A DNA stretch of 64,000 nucleotides from Cellulosilyticum sp. I15G10I2 (GTDB lineage Bacteria; Bacillota; Clostridia; Lachnospirales; Cellulosilyticaceae). How positions within the stretch are numbered: position 1 is the first letter of the stretch; each line of letters starts with the position of its first letter. The notes beneath the pieces were generated by a model, which did not search any database, was not told where the DNA came from, and saw only the letters and a list, made by a program, of their open reading frames with translations. The stretch covers positions 355,227-419,226 of the forward strand of contig NZ_FMMP01000028.1 in assembly GCF_900095725.1 (NCBI RefSeq), in the 5' to 3' direction. Positions 8,483-17,600 of this stretch are shown one piece after another. A program made the translations under genes and the position numbers.

Positions 8483-9490
8483 CTAGTTTAAAAGTGCCTG
8501 TTTCATTTCATCAAGCATAATCTGGGTACCTTTGATCCCGCCTGAAGCGACATACCATATCTGAGTGTTTAAATAAATGATACGATCGTTTTGATAAGCT
8601 TTAGTTCCCTCCATAAGAGCATTATCAAAAGCTTCCTTAGTACTCACTGCCCCGCCTGCAACGACAGCACGATCAATGACAAATAGATAATCTGGATTTT
8701 TATTGGCAATATATTCATAAGAAATAGACTGACCATGTTTTGAAACTTCAATTCCAGCATCTACTGGTGTAAAGCCAAAGGTCTCATGAATCATGCCAAA
8801 ACGTGATCCTGGACCATAAGCACTTAAGGCTCCCTCATTGATCATAAGTACCAGTGCATTTTTATCTAATTGTGACGCTTCCTCATAAATGTTTTTAATA
8901 CTTGATTCAATTTCACTGATTTTAACTCGAACTTCTTCTTCCTTTTCAAAGATTTCTCCTAAGATTTCCAGATTACTTCTCACATCACCCAAATAATCAT
9001 CTGAAGGTGCAGGTAAAAATACTGTAGGCGCTATTTTAGAAAGTTCATCATACAGCTCTATCTGTCTTCCTGAAATAAAAATAACATCCGGTTTAAGGGC
9101 AACTAGTTTTTCATAATCAGGTTCAAATAAGGTCCCAACACTTTCATATTGCTCAGCTTCAAATTCTTCAAGATATGTAGGAATATTGGACTTAGGAAGT
9201 CCTGTCATTGTTATCTCCAGTTCCCTTAAAGAATCTAATGTCGCATAGTCAAAAGTCACAACTTTTTCGGGTCTTGTTAAAAGAGTCGTTTCTCCAAGAT
9301 CATGCGTTATGGTGATTTCTTTTGGTTCTGCTGGCTCTTCTTGAATTGCTGCATCACTGCCAGCTTCAACACTTTCTGCTGCACCTGCTTCTGCAACAGC
9401 AATATTTTCTTGTACTGTTTTCTGTGGTGCACATCCTGCAAATGAAAGTGTAAGTACAGCTATTAAAAATGTGGTAAATAATTTTTTCAT
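8483..9490 (-). CDS. yclQ: Siderophore ABC transporter, substrate-binding lipoprotein (YclQ/FatB-like)
   Basis: 335 aa. The ATG at 9490 (MKKLFTTFLIAVL) is preferred because AGGAG lies upstream within the longer frame. A lipoprotein signal peptide ends in LSFAGC, so the protein is lipid-anchored outside the membrane. An acidic linker rich in E and A is followed by a periplasmic-binding-protein fold of the FecB type (EKVVTFDYATLDSLRELE..., ...KPDVIFISGRQ). The closest flavour is the petrobactin receptor YclQ/FatB. It is the last gene of a four-gene operon with two permeases and an ATPase. Confidence 0.85.
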   Translation of the reverse strand: MKKLFTTFLIAVLTLSFAGCAPQKTVQENIAVAEAGAAESVEAGSDAAIQEEPAEPKEITITHDLGETTLLTRPEKVVTFDYATLDSLRELEITMTGLPKSNIPTYLEEFEAEQYESVGTLFEPDYEKLVALKPDVIFISGRQIELYDELSKIAPTVFLPAPSDDYLGDVRSNLEILGEIFEKEEEVRVKISEIESSIKNIYEEASQLDKNALVLMINEGALSAYGPGSRFGMIHETFGFTPVDAGIEVSKHGQSISYEYIANKNPDYLFVIDRAVVAGGAVSTKEAFDNALMEGTKAYQNDRIIYLNTQIWYVASGGIKGTQIMLDEMKQALLN

Positions 9491-9511
9491 TGTTTTTCTC
9501 CTCATCTTTCC

Positions 9512-10270
9512 TTATTGATAATATATGCAAAGAGGTTTTCCCTCAAAGTGCCTGATTTCAAAGGGCAAATCATAAATATTTTCTAAAACATCCTGTTGAA
9601 TAATTTCTTCTGTCTTGCCCATTTTAAATAATCTGCCATTTTTCATGGCAATAATATAATCTGCATATCTTGCTGCAAAATTAATATCGTGTATGACTAA
9701 AACAATGGTCTTATTAAGGTCTTTTGTAAGTCTTCTAATAATCTTCATAATTTCTACTGAGTGTTTCATATCTAAGTTATTAAGAGGCTCATCCAGTAAG
9801 ATGTATTCTGTATTTTGTACAATGACCATGGCAATAAAAGCTCTTTGCCGTTCTCCGCCACTTAACTGATCTAAATACCTATCTTTAAAAGGCATCAGTT
9901 CCATATACTCAAGAGCCTTTCTAATTTCTTCTTCATCCTCTTCGGTTAAACGTCCTTTTGAATAAGGAAAACGGCCAAAGGCCACTAACTCTTCTACTGT
10001 AATCTTCATTTCCATCTGTGTACTCTGCATTAAAATAGATAAAACTTTAGCTAGATCTTCTCTTTTCCACTGACCTAGGGAAGTTCCATTGATTGAGACC
10101 TCTCCGCCGTCTCCAGAGATTAACCGGCTGATAAGAGACAGCACGGTGCTTTTACCTGCACCATTAGCGCCAATTAATGCTGTGATCTTTCCTTTTGGAA
10201 TCTCAAAGGAAACTTGATCAACAATGGTTTTGTCCTGATATTTTTTTGTAAGACTTTTTACGTCAATCAT
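9512..10270 (-). CDS. yclP: Iron-siderophore ABC transporter ATP-binding protein
   Basis: 252 aa. Walker A GANGAGKST near residue 35, the ABC signature LSGGERQRAF, Walker B EYILLDEPLNNLD and a switch histidine (VIHD). It energises the two permeases encoded immediately upstream and overlaps the preceding permease by 8 nt, indicating translational coupling. Family FecE/YclP. Confidence 0.92.
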   Translation of the reverse strand: MIDVKSLTKKYQDKTIVDQVSFEIPKGKITALIGANGAGKSTVLSLISRLISGDGGEVSINGTSLGQWKREDLAKVLSILMQSTQMEMKITVEELVAFGRFPYSKGRLTEEDEEEIRKALEYMELMPFKDRYLDQLSGGERQRAFIAMVIVQNTEYILLDEPLNNLDMKHSVEIMKIIRRLTKDLNKTIVLVIHDINFAARYADYIIAMKNGRLFKMGKTEEIIQQDVLENIYDLPFEIRHFEGKPLCIYYQ

Positions 10271-11210
10271 GTCGATTCTCCTTTAATAATAATAAAATAA
10301 AATATAGCCCCCCTATCCCATTAATCAGAACAACCATAGGCGTAGAAAACTGTAAGATCCGCTCAACAATAAGCTGGCTTGCGACTAATGCAATAAAGCC
10401 AATTAAAAAACTAATAATAATAAGGGTGCTATGTCGATAGGTCTTACAAAGTGTTCTGGCAAGATTCACACATAAAAGCCCTAAAAAAGTAATCGGTCCC
10501 ACTAAAGCCGTTGAAGCAGCAACCAGTATACCTACTGCCACAATCCATTTTTTTCTCATACGGTTTTCATCTATTCCTAAATTAACTGCATAAAACTTAC
10601 CTAAAGCCATCACATCTAAAACATATTTCTGTTTAAAAATATAGATGCCTACTCCACATATAATGATCGAGGTCAGTATAAGAAGTTCTAACCTGATTTG
10701 ATTAAATCCTGCATACATTCGTCCCTGCAGCACACTAAATTCATTAGGATCAATGATAGTCTGCAAAAAAGTTGCACTGCTCCCAAAAAGGGTTCCCATA
10801 ATGAGTCCCGCAAGAGAAATAAATACCATGCCATTTCTTTTTACTGTTAAAAAATGTTTTAAAATAATCATCACAAATACAATAAGGAAACTGCCTGTTA
10901 GTATAAAATTAAGTTCTTTGTTTGTAATGAACACATGGGTGGATCCCAGAAAAAAGATTACAAGGGTTTGAATAAGAATATATAGGGAATCTAAGCCTAA
11001 AATACTTGGTGTCAAGAGACGATTTTCACTTAAAGTTTGAAAAACAAGGGTCGATAAGGCAATAGCCGCTGCTACAACAGCCATGGCCCAAATTTTAATA
11101 AGTCTTCTTGGAAAAGCATAAGCAAAAGTACCTGGCAGCATCCCCCAAAAAAGAAACAGCAAAAGAACAATGATTAGTAAAGTCCCTAATACTCCCATTA
11201 GCTTTTTCAT
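10263..11210 (-). CDS. yclO: Iron-siderophore ABC transporter permease (YclO-like)
   Basis: 315 aa, strongly hydrophobic, FecCD family with about nine membrane segments. The conserved loop GPITFLGLLCVNLART, which contacts the ATPase, is present. It overlaps the upstream permease by 4 nt (ATGA type) and the downstream ATPase by 8 nt. It would form a heterodimeric channel with the product of 11207-12154. Confidence 0.9.
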   Translation of the reverse strand: MKKLMGVLGTLLIIVLLLFLFWGMLPGTFAYAFPRRLIKIWAMAVVAAAIALSTLVFQTLSENRLLTPSILGLDSLYILIQTLVIFFLGSTHVFITNKELNFILTGSFLIVFVMIILKHFLTVKRNGMVFISLAGLIMGTLFGSSATFLQTIIDPNEFSVLQGRMYAGFNQIRLELLILTSIIICGVGIYIFKQKYVLDVMALGKFYAVNLGIDENRMRKKWIVAVGILVAASTALVGPITFLGLLCVNLARTLCKTYRHSTLIIISFLIGFIALVASQLIVERILQFSTPMVVLINGIGGLYFILLLLKENRHD

Positions 11211-12154
11211 TTTGCCACCTCCTTGGCCAGCAAATATAAAAAGAGTATGCTGCCTACTATACTTACAGTAATGCTAATAGGAATCTCATAAGGGAAAATA
11301 ATAATTCTGCTAAATATGTCGCAGACAAGGAGCAGACTAGCTCCAGATAAAGCAACCCCAACTATATTTTTTCTCAGATGATCACCTCTTTTAAGTGCTA
11401 TTAAGTTAGGTACTACTATACCAAGAAAAGGAATGCGCCCCGCTATAATAATAACAATAGCTGTTACACATGAAACTATAATCAGTCCAAGGTTAAGGAT
11501 AGCCTGATAGTTAAGACCTAAATTCTTAGAAAATTTTTCACCTACACCTGCTAAAGTAAAATGATGGGCATACATATACGCCAATAAAAGCATGGGTATA
11601 CTTAAGTACAAAAGCTCATATCTACCTTTTAAAATGCTGGAAAAGTCGGCTTGAAGCCAAGAAGCCATATTCTGAACCAAGTCATTTTGATACGCTAAAA
11701 AAGTCCCCCCCGCATCAATAACGCCTCCTAGCAGCATGCCAATTAAAGGCACCATATAAGCCTGTTTTGGCTTTAGAATTCTAATCACTTTCATAAATAG
11801 AAAAGTGCCTAGTAAAGCACACACAAAACTAAATAACATTTTTTGTACAATAGAGGCGGCTGGCAAAAACAAAATAGCCAGTAACGCTCCTAATTTTGCA
11901 CTATCAGCTGTTCCAGATACTGAAGGTCCTACAAATCTGTTTTTAGTCAGATGCTGCATAATAAGTCCACATATACTCATACCCATACCTGCAATAATAA
12001 GACTTATGAGCCGTGGTATTCTGCTATAAATAATTAGCTTTTGGCTCTCCCCTCCTAAAAGCAGATCTTGCCACGACAAGATACCGCCTGCTCCAATACA
12101 TAAGGAAACACTTGATAAACCAATAAGTATGATAATTAAATAATTTTTTTTCAT
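11207..12154 (-). CDS. yclN: Iron-siderophore ABC transporter permease (YclN-like)
   Basis: 315 aa from the ATG at 12154 (MKKNYLIIILIGL), which has AGGAG 6 nt upstream; the longer frame from 12184 adds an unlikely hydrophilic extension. FecCD-family membrane protein with a GRIPFLGIVVPNL coupling loop. First gene of the operon; a Fur-like box lies 72 bases upstream of its start. Confidence 0.9.
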   Translation of the reverse strand: MKKNYLIIILIGLSSVSLCIGAGGILSWQDLLLGGESQKLIIYSRIPRLISLIIAGMGMSICGLIMQHLTKNRFVGPSVSGTADSAKLGALLAILFLPAASIVQKMLFSFVCALLGTFLFMKVIRILKPKQAYMVPLIGMLLGGVIDAGGTFLAYQNDLVQNMASWLQADFSSILKGRYELLYLSIPMLLLAYMYAHHFTLAGVGEKFSKNLGLNYQAILNLGLIIVSCVTAIVIIIAGRIPFLGIVVPNLIALKRGDHLRKNIVGVALSGASLLLVCDIFSRIIIFPYEIPISITVSIVGSILFLYLLAKEVAK

Positions 12155-12225
12155 ATCTGCTCCTACATCGCTCTTTCTTGACACCTTTATGTTTTACATA
12201 TATAATAATCCGTATTACATGTGAT

Positions 12226-12240
12226 TGATTATCATTATCA
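12226..12240. promoter_or_regulatory. Fur box between the siderophore operon and the AraC gene
   Basis: TGATTATCATTATCA fits the 7-1-7 Fur consensus TGATAATnATTATCA with one mismatch. It overlaps a plausible TTGATA -35 for the transporter operon, as expected for iron repression. Confidence 0.85.
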
Positions 12241-12331
12241 ACATTTTTAGTTTATCATTTTTTTTAGCTTTTGTCTTAAGTATGTTTAGACAAAACTAAT
12301 TATATTTTGATTGAGAAAGGCAGGTAAATCT

Positions 12332-13117
12332 ATGTCTCCTAAAGAACATATCCGCTATACAGTCCTTGACTTTAATGCCTGTACTTGTATGCCCATTAAG
12401 GCCTTTAGATTAGATGGTACACTTGTGGCTGAAGCCGGATATACCTCCTTTTATGAAAGGCTTTTTCAAAAGCAGCAGGTATATCAAAAACTTCATGCAC
12501 AGTTTAAAAATGCTTTTACGCCTTCTTTTAGACAAACTATTACTGTACAAGAAAATATGCATTTTACTGTATTTTCTATTTGTCCAAGATCTGCTGAAAA
12601 AGGATTTTATATCATAGGCCCCTTTATCTCAGATTCTAAAGAACGTATAAATCCGCTTTATAAACCTCTTGATTGTATCCCACTATTAATAGAAATGATG
12701 TATGCTATTGCTGCTAAAAGTCCATTTATACAATTAAAAAAATTAAACCTTGCCCACGTTTACAATATTCATGTTAGAAAAGCACTGGATTATCTAGAAT
12801 CTCATTATCAAGAACCAATCACCCTAACTCAGTTGTGTGACTATCTCATGATTAATAAAAGCTACTTTTGCACCATCTTTAAGGCTGAAATGCATATGAC
12901 GCTCTCACAGTATCTGAATAAACTAAGAATTAAAAAAAGCCAGCAGCTTCTTACTAACCCTGGATACTCTATTTTAGAAATTGCTCTTATGCTTGGCTTT
13001 AATAATGCTAACTACTTTAATATGGTGTTTAAGAAACATCTTAATGAAACCCCCTGTACATATCGCAACCGCCATTTAAAAAATTTAGAAAAAAATAAAA
13101 CCTGTTCTTTTTCATGA
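12332..13117 (+). CDS. AraC-family transcriptional regulator
   Basis: 261 aa from the ATG at 12332, which has GGCAGG 7 nt upstream. The C-terminal ~100 residues contain two AraC helix-turn-helix motifs (ITLTQLCDYLMINKSYFCTIF and YSILEIALMLGFNNANYFNMVF). The N-terminal ~150 residues look like a ligand-binding domain of the PocR type, with cysteines in NACTCMPI. Divergent from the siderophore operon and sharing its Fur-box region, so it may regulate iron or siderophore uptake. That role is inferred from position. Confidence 0.85.
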   Translation: MSPKEHIRYTVLDFNACTCMPIKAFRLDGTLVAEAGYTSFYERLFQKQQVYQKLHAQFKNAFTPSFRQTITVQENMHFTVFSICPRSAEKGFYIIGPFISDSKERINPLYKPLDCIPLLIEMMYAIAAKSPFIQLKKLNLAHVYNIHVRKALDYLESHYQEPITLTQLCDYLMINKSYFCTIFKAEMHMTLSQYLNKLRIKKSQQLLTNPGYSILEIALMLGFNNANYFNMVFKKHLNETPCTYRNRHLKNLEKNKTCSFS

Positions 13118-13166
13118 AAAGGCAGGTTATCATAAATCTATTCCGTTATAGTGAGTGGCACATCAA

Positions 13167-13196
13167 AAAATGCGTACAAAAAATGTACGCACTTTT
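13167..13196. terminator. Bidirectional terminator between the AraC gene and ablB
   Basis: TGCGTAC (13171) pairs with GTACGCA (13185) with extra A/T pairs; an A-run on the left and T5 on the right suit both convergent genes. A second GC-containing hairpin overlaps the end of the AraC gene. Confidence 0.8.
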
Positions 13197-13218
13197 TAAT
13201 ATTTGATTTTTTATCTTC

Positions 13219-14055
13219 TCAGACGCTATTGGCTTTATACCACAGATTCATACTTTCTATCTGCCCTGCTATTTGTGTGTTGTTATAGAGCGTACCTCCA
13301 AAACTGTATCCCATACTACTAAAAGTGGCATTCATAGCATAAGAAGTGGCACGGGCTATGGTATAAAACGTCTTCATCTGAGCTTCTTGCATGGCCTTTT
13401 CCATTTCATGAAGTAGCTGTTTAGCAAGTTTATAATTTCTAGCCTTAGGAAGAATTGCAAAGTCTGTCATCTCAACATTTTGTTCTTCTTTATTCATTTC
13501 ACAAGAAGATAGACCTATAAGCTCTCCTTGATAGGTTACACCAAAATATTTGACATGGGTTATCATCGTTTGTTTGATATACTCCGCATCACAGATTGGA
13601 AAAGGATAAGTTTCAAAAACTTCCTGATAGACCTTAGCCATATTTTCAGCATCTGCTTGCGTCATCTGACGTATACTAAACTCAGGTTTTAAGGGTGGTA
13701 AGTCTTTATATTTTTTACTTTTTGCAACTTCTATCACATTATCAATAAGTAATTTATCTTTTACTTCCAGCCTGTTTGCATCTAGATATTTGCTCAAAAG
13801 AAAGCAGGTTGAACATCCCTTATAATACCCTTGTATTTCTCCTTCTTTGGTAAAACCACTCTGGATGAACTTAGGGACTATTTTGTGAGGTAATTTGGCA
13901 ATAATCTTTGAATAGCCTCTATTATTTGCCAGTAAGTCTAACCAATTAGTAATATGATCCTCATCTTTGTCATTATAAGCCATCAAATAAATTCTGTTAT
14001 TATAAGGACCATGATGAATTGTGGAATACCCTATTTCTTCTACTTTATCATACAT
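13219..14055 (-). CDS. ablB: Beta-lysine N6-acetyltransferase
   Basis: 278 aa. The C-terminal half (from ~130) is a GNAT domain (FSIRQMTQADAENMAKVYQEV..., then DFAILPKARNYKLAKQLL for acetyl-CoA). The N-terminal part with HHGPYNNRIYLM and GYYKGCSTCFLLSKYL is typical of AblB. It acetylates beta-lysine to N-epsilon-acetyl-beta-lysine, a compatible solute. It lies 8 bases after ablA, and the pair is the standard two-gene osmolyte operon. Confidence 0.9.
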   Translation of the reverse strand: MYDKVEEIGYSTIHHGPYNNRIYLMAYNDKDEDHITNWLDLLANNRGYSKIIAKLPHKIVPKFIQSGFTKEGEIQGYYKGCSTCFLLSKYLDANRLEVKDKLLIDNVIEVAKSKKYKDLPPLKPEFSIRQMTQADAENMAKVYQEVFETYPFPICDAEYIKQTMITHVKYFGVTYQGELIGLSSCEMNKEEQNVEMTDFAILPKARNYKLAKQLLHEMEKAMQEAQMKTFYTIARATSYAMNATFSSMGYSFGGTLYNNTQIAGQIESMNLWYKANSV

Positions 14056-14063
14056 CTTATCAC

Positions 14064-15359
14064 CTACTCTGCTGGTTTTAGTGTAATTGTCTCGTCATAG
14101 TCACATAGTAATTTTTCAATACCTATCACTTCATTATTATCTGATTTATCTAGTTTGAGATGCAGATTACAATTATTGCATTTTAAATCGCATTTGGTAT
14201 GCTCATATTTGCTAGGTTCTTGGTAAGTTGTAATAACGCCCTCGTAATTTCTTAAAATAACTTTATTGGTGGACCATGATATTAAGTAGTTTGGCATGAC
14301 TGGTATTTTGCCTCCGCCGCCTGGCGCATCAACAACATAGGTTGGAATGGCAAATCCACTAGTATGCCCTCTTAAACTTTCCATAATTTCAATCCCTTTT
14401 CCAATACACGTTCGAAAGTGCTCTAATCCTTCAGATAAATCGCATTGATAAATATAGTAAGGCCTCACACGAAACTGAACAAGCTTTTGCACGAGTTTTT
14501 TCATAATTCTTGGGCAGTCATTAACATCTGCCAGCAGCACAGACTGATTTCCCATCGGTATTCCAGCCTTAACCAATCTATTAACTGCAACTCTTGCTTC
14601 TTTGGTTAGCTCTTTGGGGTGATTAAAATGTGTATTAATCCAGAGATTATCATATTTACTTAATTTCGTGGCTAACTCTTCTGTAATACGATAGGGTAGT
14701 ACCACAGGGGTTCTTGTTCCGATACGCATAACTTCTACATGTTCAATTTTACTGATTTCATCTAAAATATCAATTAGCATATCATCCGGAAGCATAAATG
14801 GATCTCCCCCAGATAGAAGTACATCCCTTACTTCTTTATGCACTTTAATATATTCTATCCCTTTCATAATCTTATCTTTTGAAGGGATAAAATCTTTATC
14901 TCCTACTTTACGTTTGCGCGTACAATGTCTGCAATACATGGCACAGGAATTACTAACGTGGAATAACACACGATCAGGATAACGATGGGTAATACCGTCT
15001 ACCGGACTATCGTGATCTTCAGCCAGTGGATCAAGCATATCCGCCGATGCTATGTCGAGCTCTCTTACATCTGGAAAAGCTTGTTTAAATACAGGATCAT
15101 TTTCATAATCACTGGCATCTACGAGTGAAAGATAATACGGGGTAATGGCCATTGGAAAACGATCTAATGTCATTTGCAGGGCCTTTTTCTTTTTTTCATC
15201 AAAAGTAGTGTGAAGTATTTTTTCAATTTCCTCAACAGTCTTTATAGTATTGGCTAATTGCCATTTCCAATCTTGCCATGACTGATGCAGCTTATAACTG
15301 TTTTCTTCACCCTTTTGATTTGAATACAAAAATTGTATAGATTGCATTGATTGTAACAT
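14064..15359 (-). CDS. ablA: Lysine 2,3-aminomutase
   Basis: 431 aa radical-SAM, PLP-dependent enzyme interconverting L-lysine and L-beta-lysine. The cluster cysteines are C139, C143 and C146 in [29 protein letters not shown] follows. The PLP lysine lies in [17 protein letters not shown]-terminal [13 protein letters not shown] segment matches the zinc-binding tail of clostridial KamA. Together with ablB it makes acetyl-beta-lysine for osmoprotection; lysine fermentation is the alternative, but no other kam genes are nearby. Confidence 0.94.
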   Translation of the reverse strand: MLQSMQSIQFLYSNQKGEENSYKLHQSWQDWKWQLANTIKTVEEIEKILHTTFDEKKKKALQMTLDRFPMAITPYYLSLVDASDYENDPVFKQAFPDVRELDIASADMLDPLAEDHDSPVDGITHRYPDRVLFHVSNSCAMYCRHCTRKRKVGDKDFIPSKDKIMKGIEYIKVHKEVRDVLLSGGDPFMLPDDMLIDILDEISKIEHVEVMRIGTRTPVVLPYRITEELATKLSKYDNLWINTHFNHPKELTKEARVAVNRLVKAGIPMGNQSVLLADVNDCPRIMKKLVQKLVQFRVRPYYIYQCDLSEGLEHFRTCIGKGIEIMESLRGHTSGFAIPTYVVDAPGGGGKIPVMPNYLISWSTNKVILRNYEGVITTYQEPSKYEHTKCDLKCNNCNLHLKLDKSDNNEVIGIEKLLCDYDETITLKPAE

Positions 15360-15417
15360 ACTAAATCCTCCTTATATAATTTCCACACTTGAAAAATATG
15401 GAAAATTTTAACATTGA

Positions 15418-15464
15418 ATAAAAAAACACTCTAACCCTATTATTAAAATAGAGTTAGAGTGTTT
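15418..15464 (-). terminator. Intrinsic terminator of the 15.4-15.7 kb RNA
   Basis: A 17-bp stem (15424-15440 with 15448-15464, including G.U) with a 7-nt loop, followed on the minus strand by T7. It lies ~60 bases upstream of ablA. Confidence 0.9.
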
Positions 15465-15683
15465 AAACTTCGCAAATTGCTCGTTTTATACCACAACGAT
15501 GTAGTATAGTTCATGACCTTTTGATCCTAAACAAACCCCAGTTCTAAACTGAATTTTTCAAAATAGTTTTCATTATCACGAAAGCCTTACTTAACTCCAC
15601 ATCCTACAGGATACGTAGCTAAGCTCGAAATTCAATTACTCACTATTTCTACTTCATTTTTTTATACAGTCTATATGATCTAT
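15418..15683 (-). ncRNA. Unassigned structured RNA or leader upstream of ablA
   Basis: Flanked by a near-consensus promoter (15689-15717) and an intrinsic terminator, giving a ~265-nt transcript without an ORF. Two stable hairpins are visible: a long one at about 15586-15619 (15 of 16 positions pairable around an AUCC/GGAU tip) and a 9-bp one with a UCGU loop near 15494-15515. I could not match it to lysine, c-di-AMP, c-di-GMP, SAM or T-box elements, nor confidently to 6S RNA. It is either a riboswitch-like leader of ablAB or a stand-alone small RNA. Confidence 0.6.
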
Positions 15684-15688
15684 TACTA

Positions 15689-15717
15689 AGTATACCTTAT
15701 TTCCAAATTTCTGTCAA
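15689..15717 (-). promoter_or_regulatory. Strong promoter for the 15.4-15.7 kb RNA
   Basis: Minus strand: TTGACA (15717-15712), exactly 17 nt, TATACT (15694-15689). It starts 27 bases after the legF stop codon, so the RNA is transcribed independently of the sugar operon. Confidence 0.85.
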
Positions 15718-15743
15718 ATCTACCCTTCTCTTTCACCTCGCGC

Positions 15744-16436
15744 CTACCTTTGCATAAGCCATTCGGCATGTTTAAATTGCTCCATATTATCAATATCAAT
15801 CGAAGCTATTTGACTCATGATATAAGGATATGTTTTTTCTCCATAGAAACTTTTTTGTTTTAAAAAATACGAGGTTTTACAAAGGTATATGGCCCCATTA
15901 ATCCTATATTCCTTTGCTACATCTTGTCTTCTTAGATTTTCGCTGCTGCTTAAAGGAAAATCTAAGGCTCCGTTCGTATGCAAGCAGACATTTAAAAAAC
16001 TAGGATGTTCAAGCTCGCATATACTCACTACAGCATCAGCCTCACAGCTCAATAATACGTCTATACTTTGTGTAATATGCCGTTCATTTCTTAGAGGAGA
16101 TGTGGGCTGCAGGATCATAAAGTAATCATATGTTTTACCTTGAAATTTAAGCTCCTGCAGCACATGCAAAATCACCTCATACGTCGATGTTGTATCTCGT
16201 GCAAGTTCTTTGGGCCTTATAAAGGGTATAGAGGCGCCATATGCACTTGCTGTTTTGGCATACTCCATAGAATCCGTTGAAACTATAATATCATCAAATA
16301 TTTGAGCTTTAACGGCCGCTTCGATAGTATAAGCCATCAGGGGTTTATCATTCATTCGTTTTATATTTTTATCAATAATGCCTTTTGAACCACTTCTTGC
16401 TGGTATAATGGCTAAAAAACTTTTATGATGATACAT
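15744..16436 (-). CDS. legF: CMP-legionaminate/N-acylneuraminate cytidylyltransferase
   Basis: 230 aa. The nucleotide-binding start AIIPARSGSKGIIDKNI and the MILQPTSPLRN segment identify a CMP-sialic acid synthetase-type enzyme. It activates the nonulosonic acid with CTP, the last soluble step before transfer. It closes the seven-gene minus-strand operon; the upstream presence of LegB, LegC and PtmE homologues favours legionaminic over neuraminic acid as substrate. Final gene of the pathway. Confidence 0.85.
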   Translation of the reverse strand: MYHHKSFLAIIPARSGSKGIIDKNIKRMNDKPLMAYTIEAAVKAQIFDDIIVSTDSMEYAKTASAYGASIPFIRPKELARDTTSTYEVILHVLQELKFQGKTYDYFMILQPTSPLRNERHITQSIDVLLSCEADAVVSICELEHPSFLNVCLHTNGALDFPLSSSENLRRQDVAKEYRINGAIYLCKTSYFLKQKSFYGEKTYPYIMSQIASIDIDNMEQFKHAEWLMQR

Positions 16437-16445
16437 TATACGCTC

Positions 16446-17600
16446 CTATCCTAAATCATAAAAACACTTTTTTAAATTTATGCTTTCACTCAGTACTTCT
16501 TTTATAAGCGTTATTATTTGTGTGCTGGTACCTTCCTTCTCATACGGATTAAGGAAAGCTTTCACATCCACCTCTGCATGCAATACTTTTTGTATAGTAT
16601 CCCTTATGCCTTCTTCTGAGTGATCACAATGAATAATAGAACGCGCTTGTACCCTGCCTTTTTGCCGGTCTCCGATATTTACTGTGGGCACTTTAAGGGA
16701 CGGAGCTTCTATAATACCACTTGAAGAATTGCCTATAATCACTGCGCTGTACTTCATTAAGCTTAAATATTTCAATACCCCAAGAGATGTAAAGGCCACA
16801 GCTCTTTTTTTATTCTGCGCTGCGTAAGTATCTATCATTTGATTAATTATACTGTGATCGGTATCTGAATTAGCTTTGGTAAAAACAACTTTTAATGCTT
16901 TAAAGTGATCTAATGCCCTAAGGATATTCTGAAATTGTACTTGTGCACTATTTATTTCTAAAGTAACAGGATGAAAGGTAACAAGGGCTATAGGCCCATT
17001 TAGACTAAAGTCTAGATGCTCTTCCAGAGCTTTTTGGGATAAAAACTCCATTTTTTTGATATTTTCAACCCCAAGTGCACCTACGTTATAGACTCTCTCC
17101 GGCGTCTCCCCCAGCTGAATCACTCTTTTTCTATAACTTTCAGTACTTGTAAAGTGCAGATAACTCATCTTAGTGACGCAATGCCTCATGCTATCGTCAT
17201 AGGCCCCTTCTGTTATTTCACCCCCATGGATATGGGCTATAGGGAGCCTACTGATCATCGCGGCACTTGCTGCGGTAAATATCTCATATCTATCGCCTAA
17301 GAGAACAACCATATCGGGCGCAAGTCTTGCATAAGCTTCACAAAAGCCCATCATCCCAAGTCCCATAGACTTACATATACCAACTGAAGTATCTGAGTTT
17401 AGATTCATTTCTATTTTGGCATCTAAGGTATAACCATCTTGTTCAATTTCTTTATACGTAAGTCCAAAAGTATTCGCAAGATGCATTCCCGTTGCTATTA
17501 ACTGTAAACTTAAATCTCTATCCTTTTCTATCTTTTGAATCAGAGGTCTTAGAAGGCCGTACTCGGCACGACTTCCTGTTACAACACAAATCTTCTTCAT
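16446..17600 (-). CDS. legG: Hydrolysing UDP-sugar 2-epimerase (LegG/NeuC family)
   Basis: 384 aa. N-terminus KKICVVTGSRAEYGLLRPLI, then LLGDRYEIF, IAHIHGGEITEGAYDD and GNSSSGIIEAPSL are the classic motifs of the hydrolysing GlcNAc 2-epimerases. In legionaminate synthesis it releases the 2,4-diacetamido-trideoxy-mannose from its nucleotide. It overlaps legI by 4 nt, so the two are translationally coupled. Confidence 0.88.
   Translation of the reverse strand: MKKICVVTGSRAEYGLLRPLIQKIEKDRDLSLQLIATGMHLANTFGLTYKEIEQDGYTLDAKIEMNLNSDTSVGICKSMGLGMMGFCEAYARLAPDMVVLLGDRYEIFTAASAAMISRLPIAHIHGGEITEGAYDDSMRHCVTKMSYLHFTSTESYRKRVIQLGETPERVYNVGALGVENIKKMEFLSQKALEEHLDFSLNGPIALVTFHPVTLEINSAQVQFQNILRALDHFKALKVVFTKANSDTDHSIINQMIDTYAAQNKKRAVAFTSLGVLKYLSLMKYSAVIIGNSSSGIIEAPSLKVPTVNIGDRQKGRVQARSIIHCDHSEEGIRDTIQKVLHAEVDVKAFLNPYEKEGTSTQIITLIKEVLSESINLKKCFYDLG

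Noticed and set aside
15418..15683. Lysine riboswitch upstream of ablA
   Set aside because: Biologically tempting, but the conserved L-box segments (such as AGAGGUGC and GCCGAAG) are not present.
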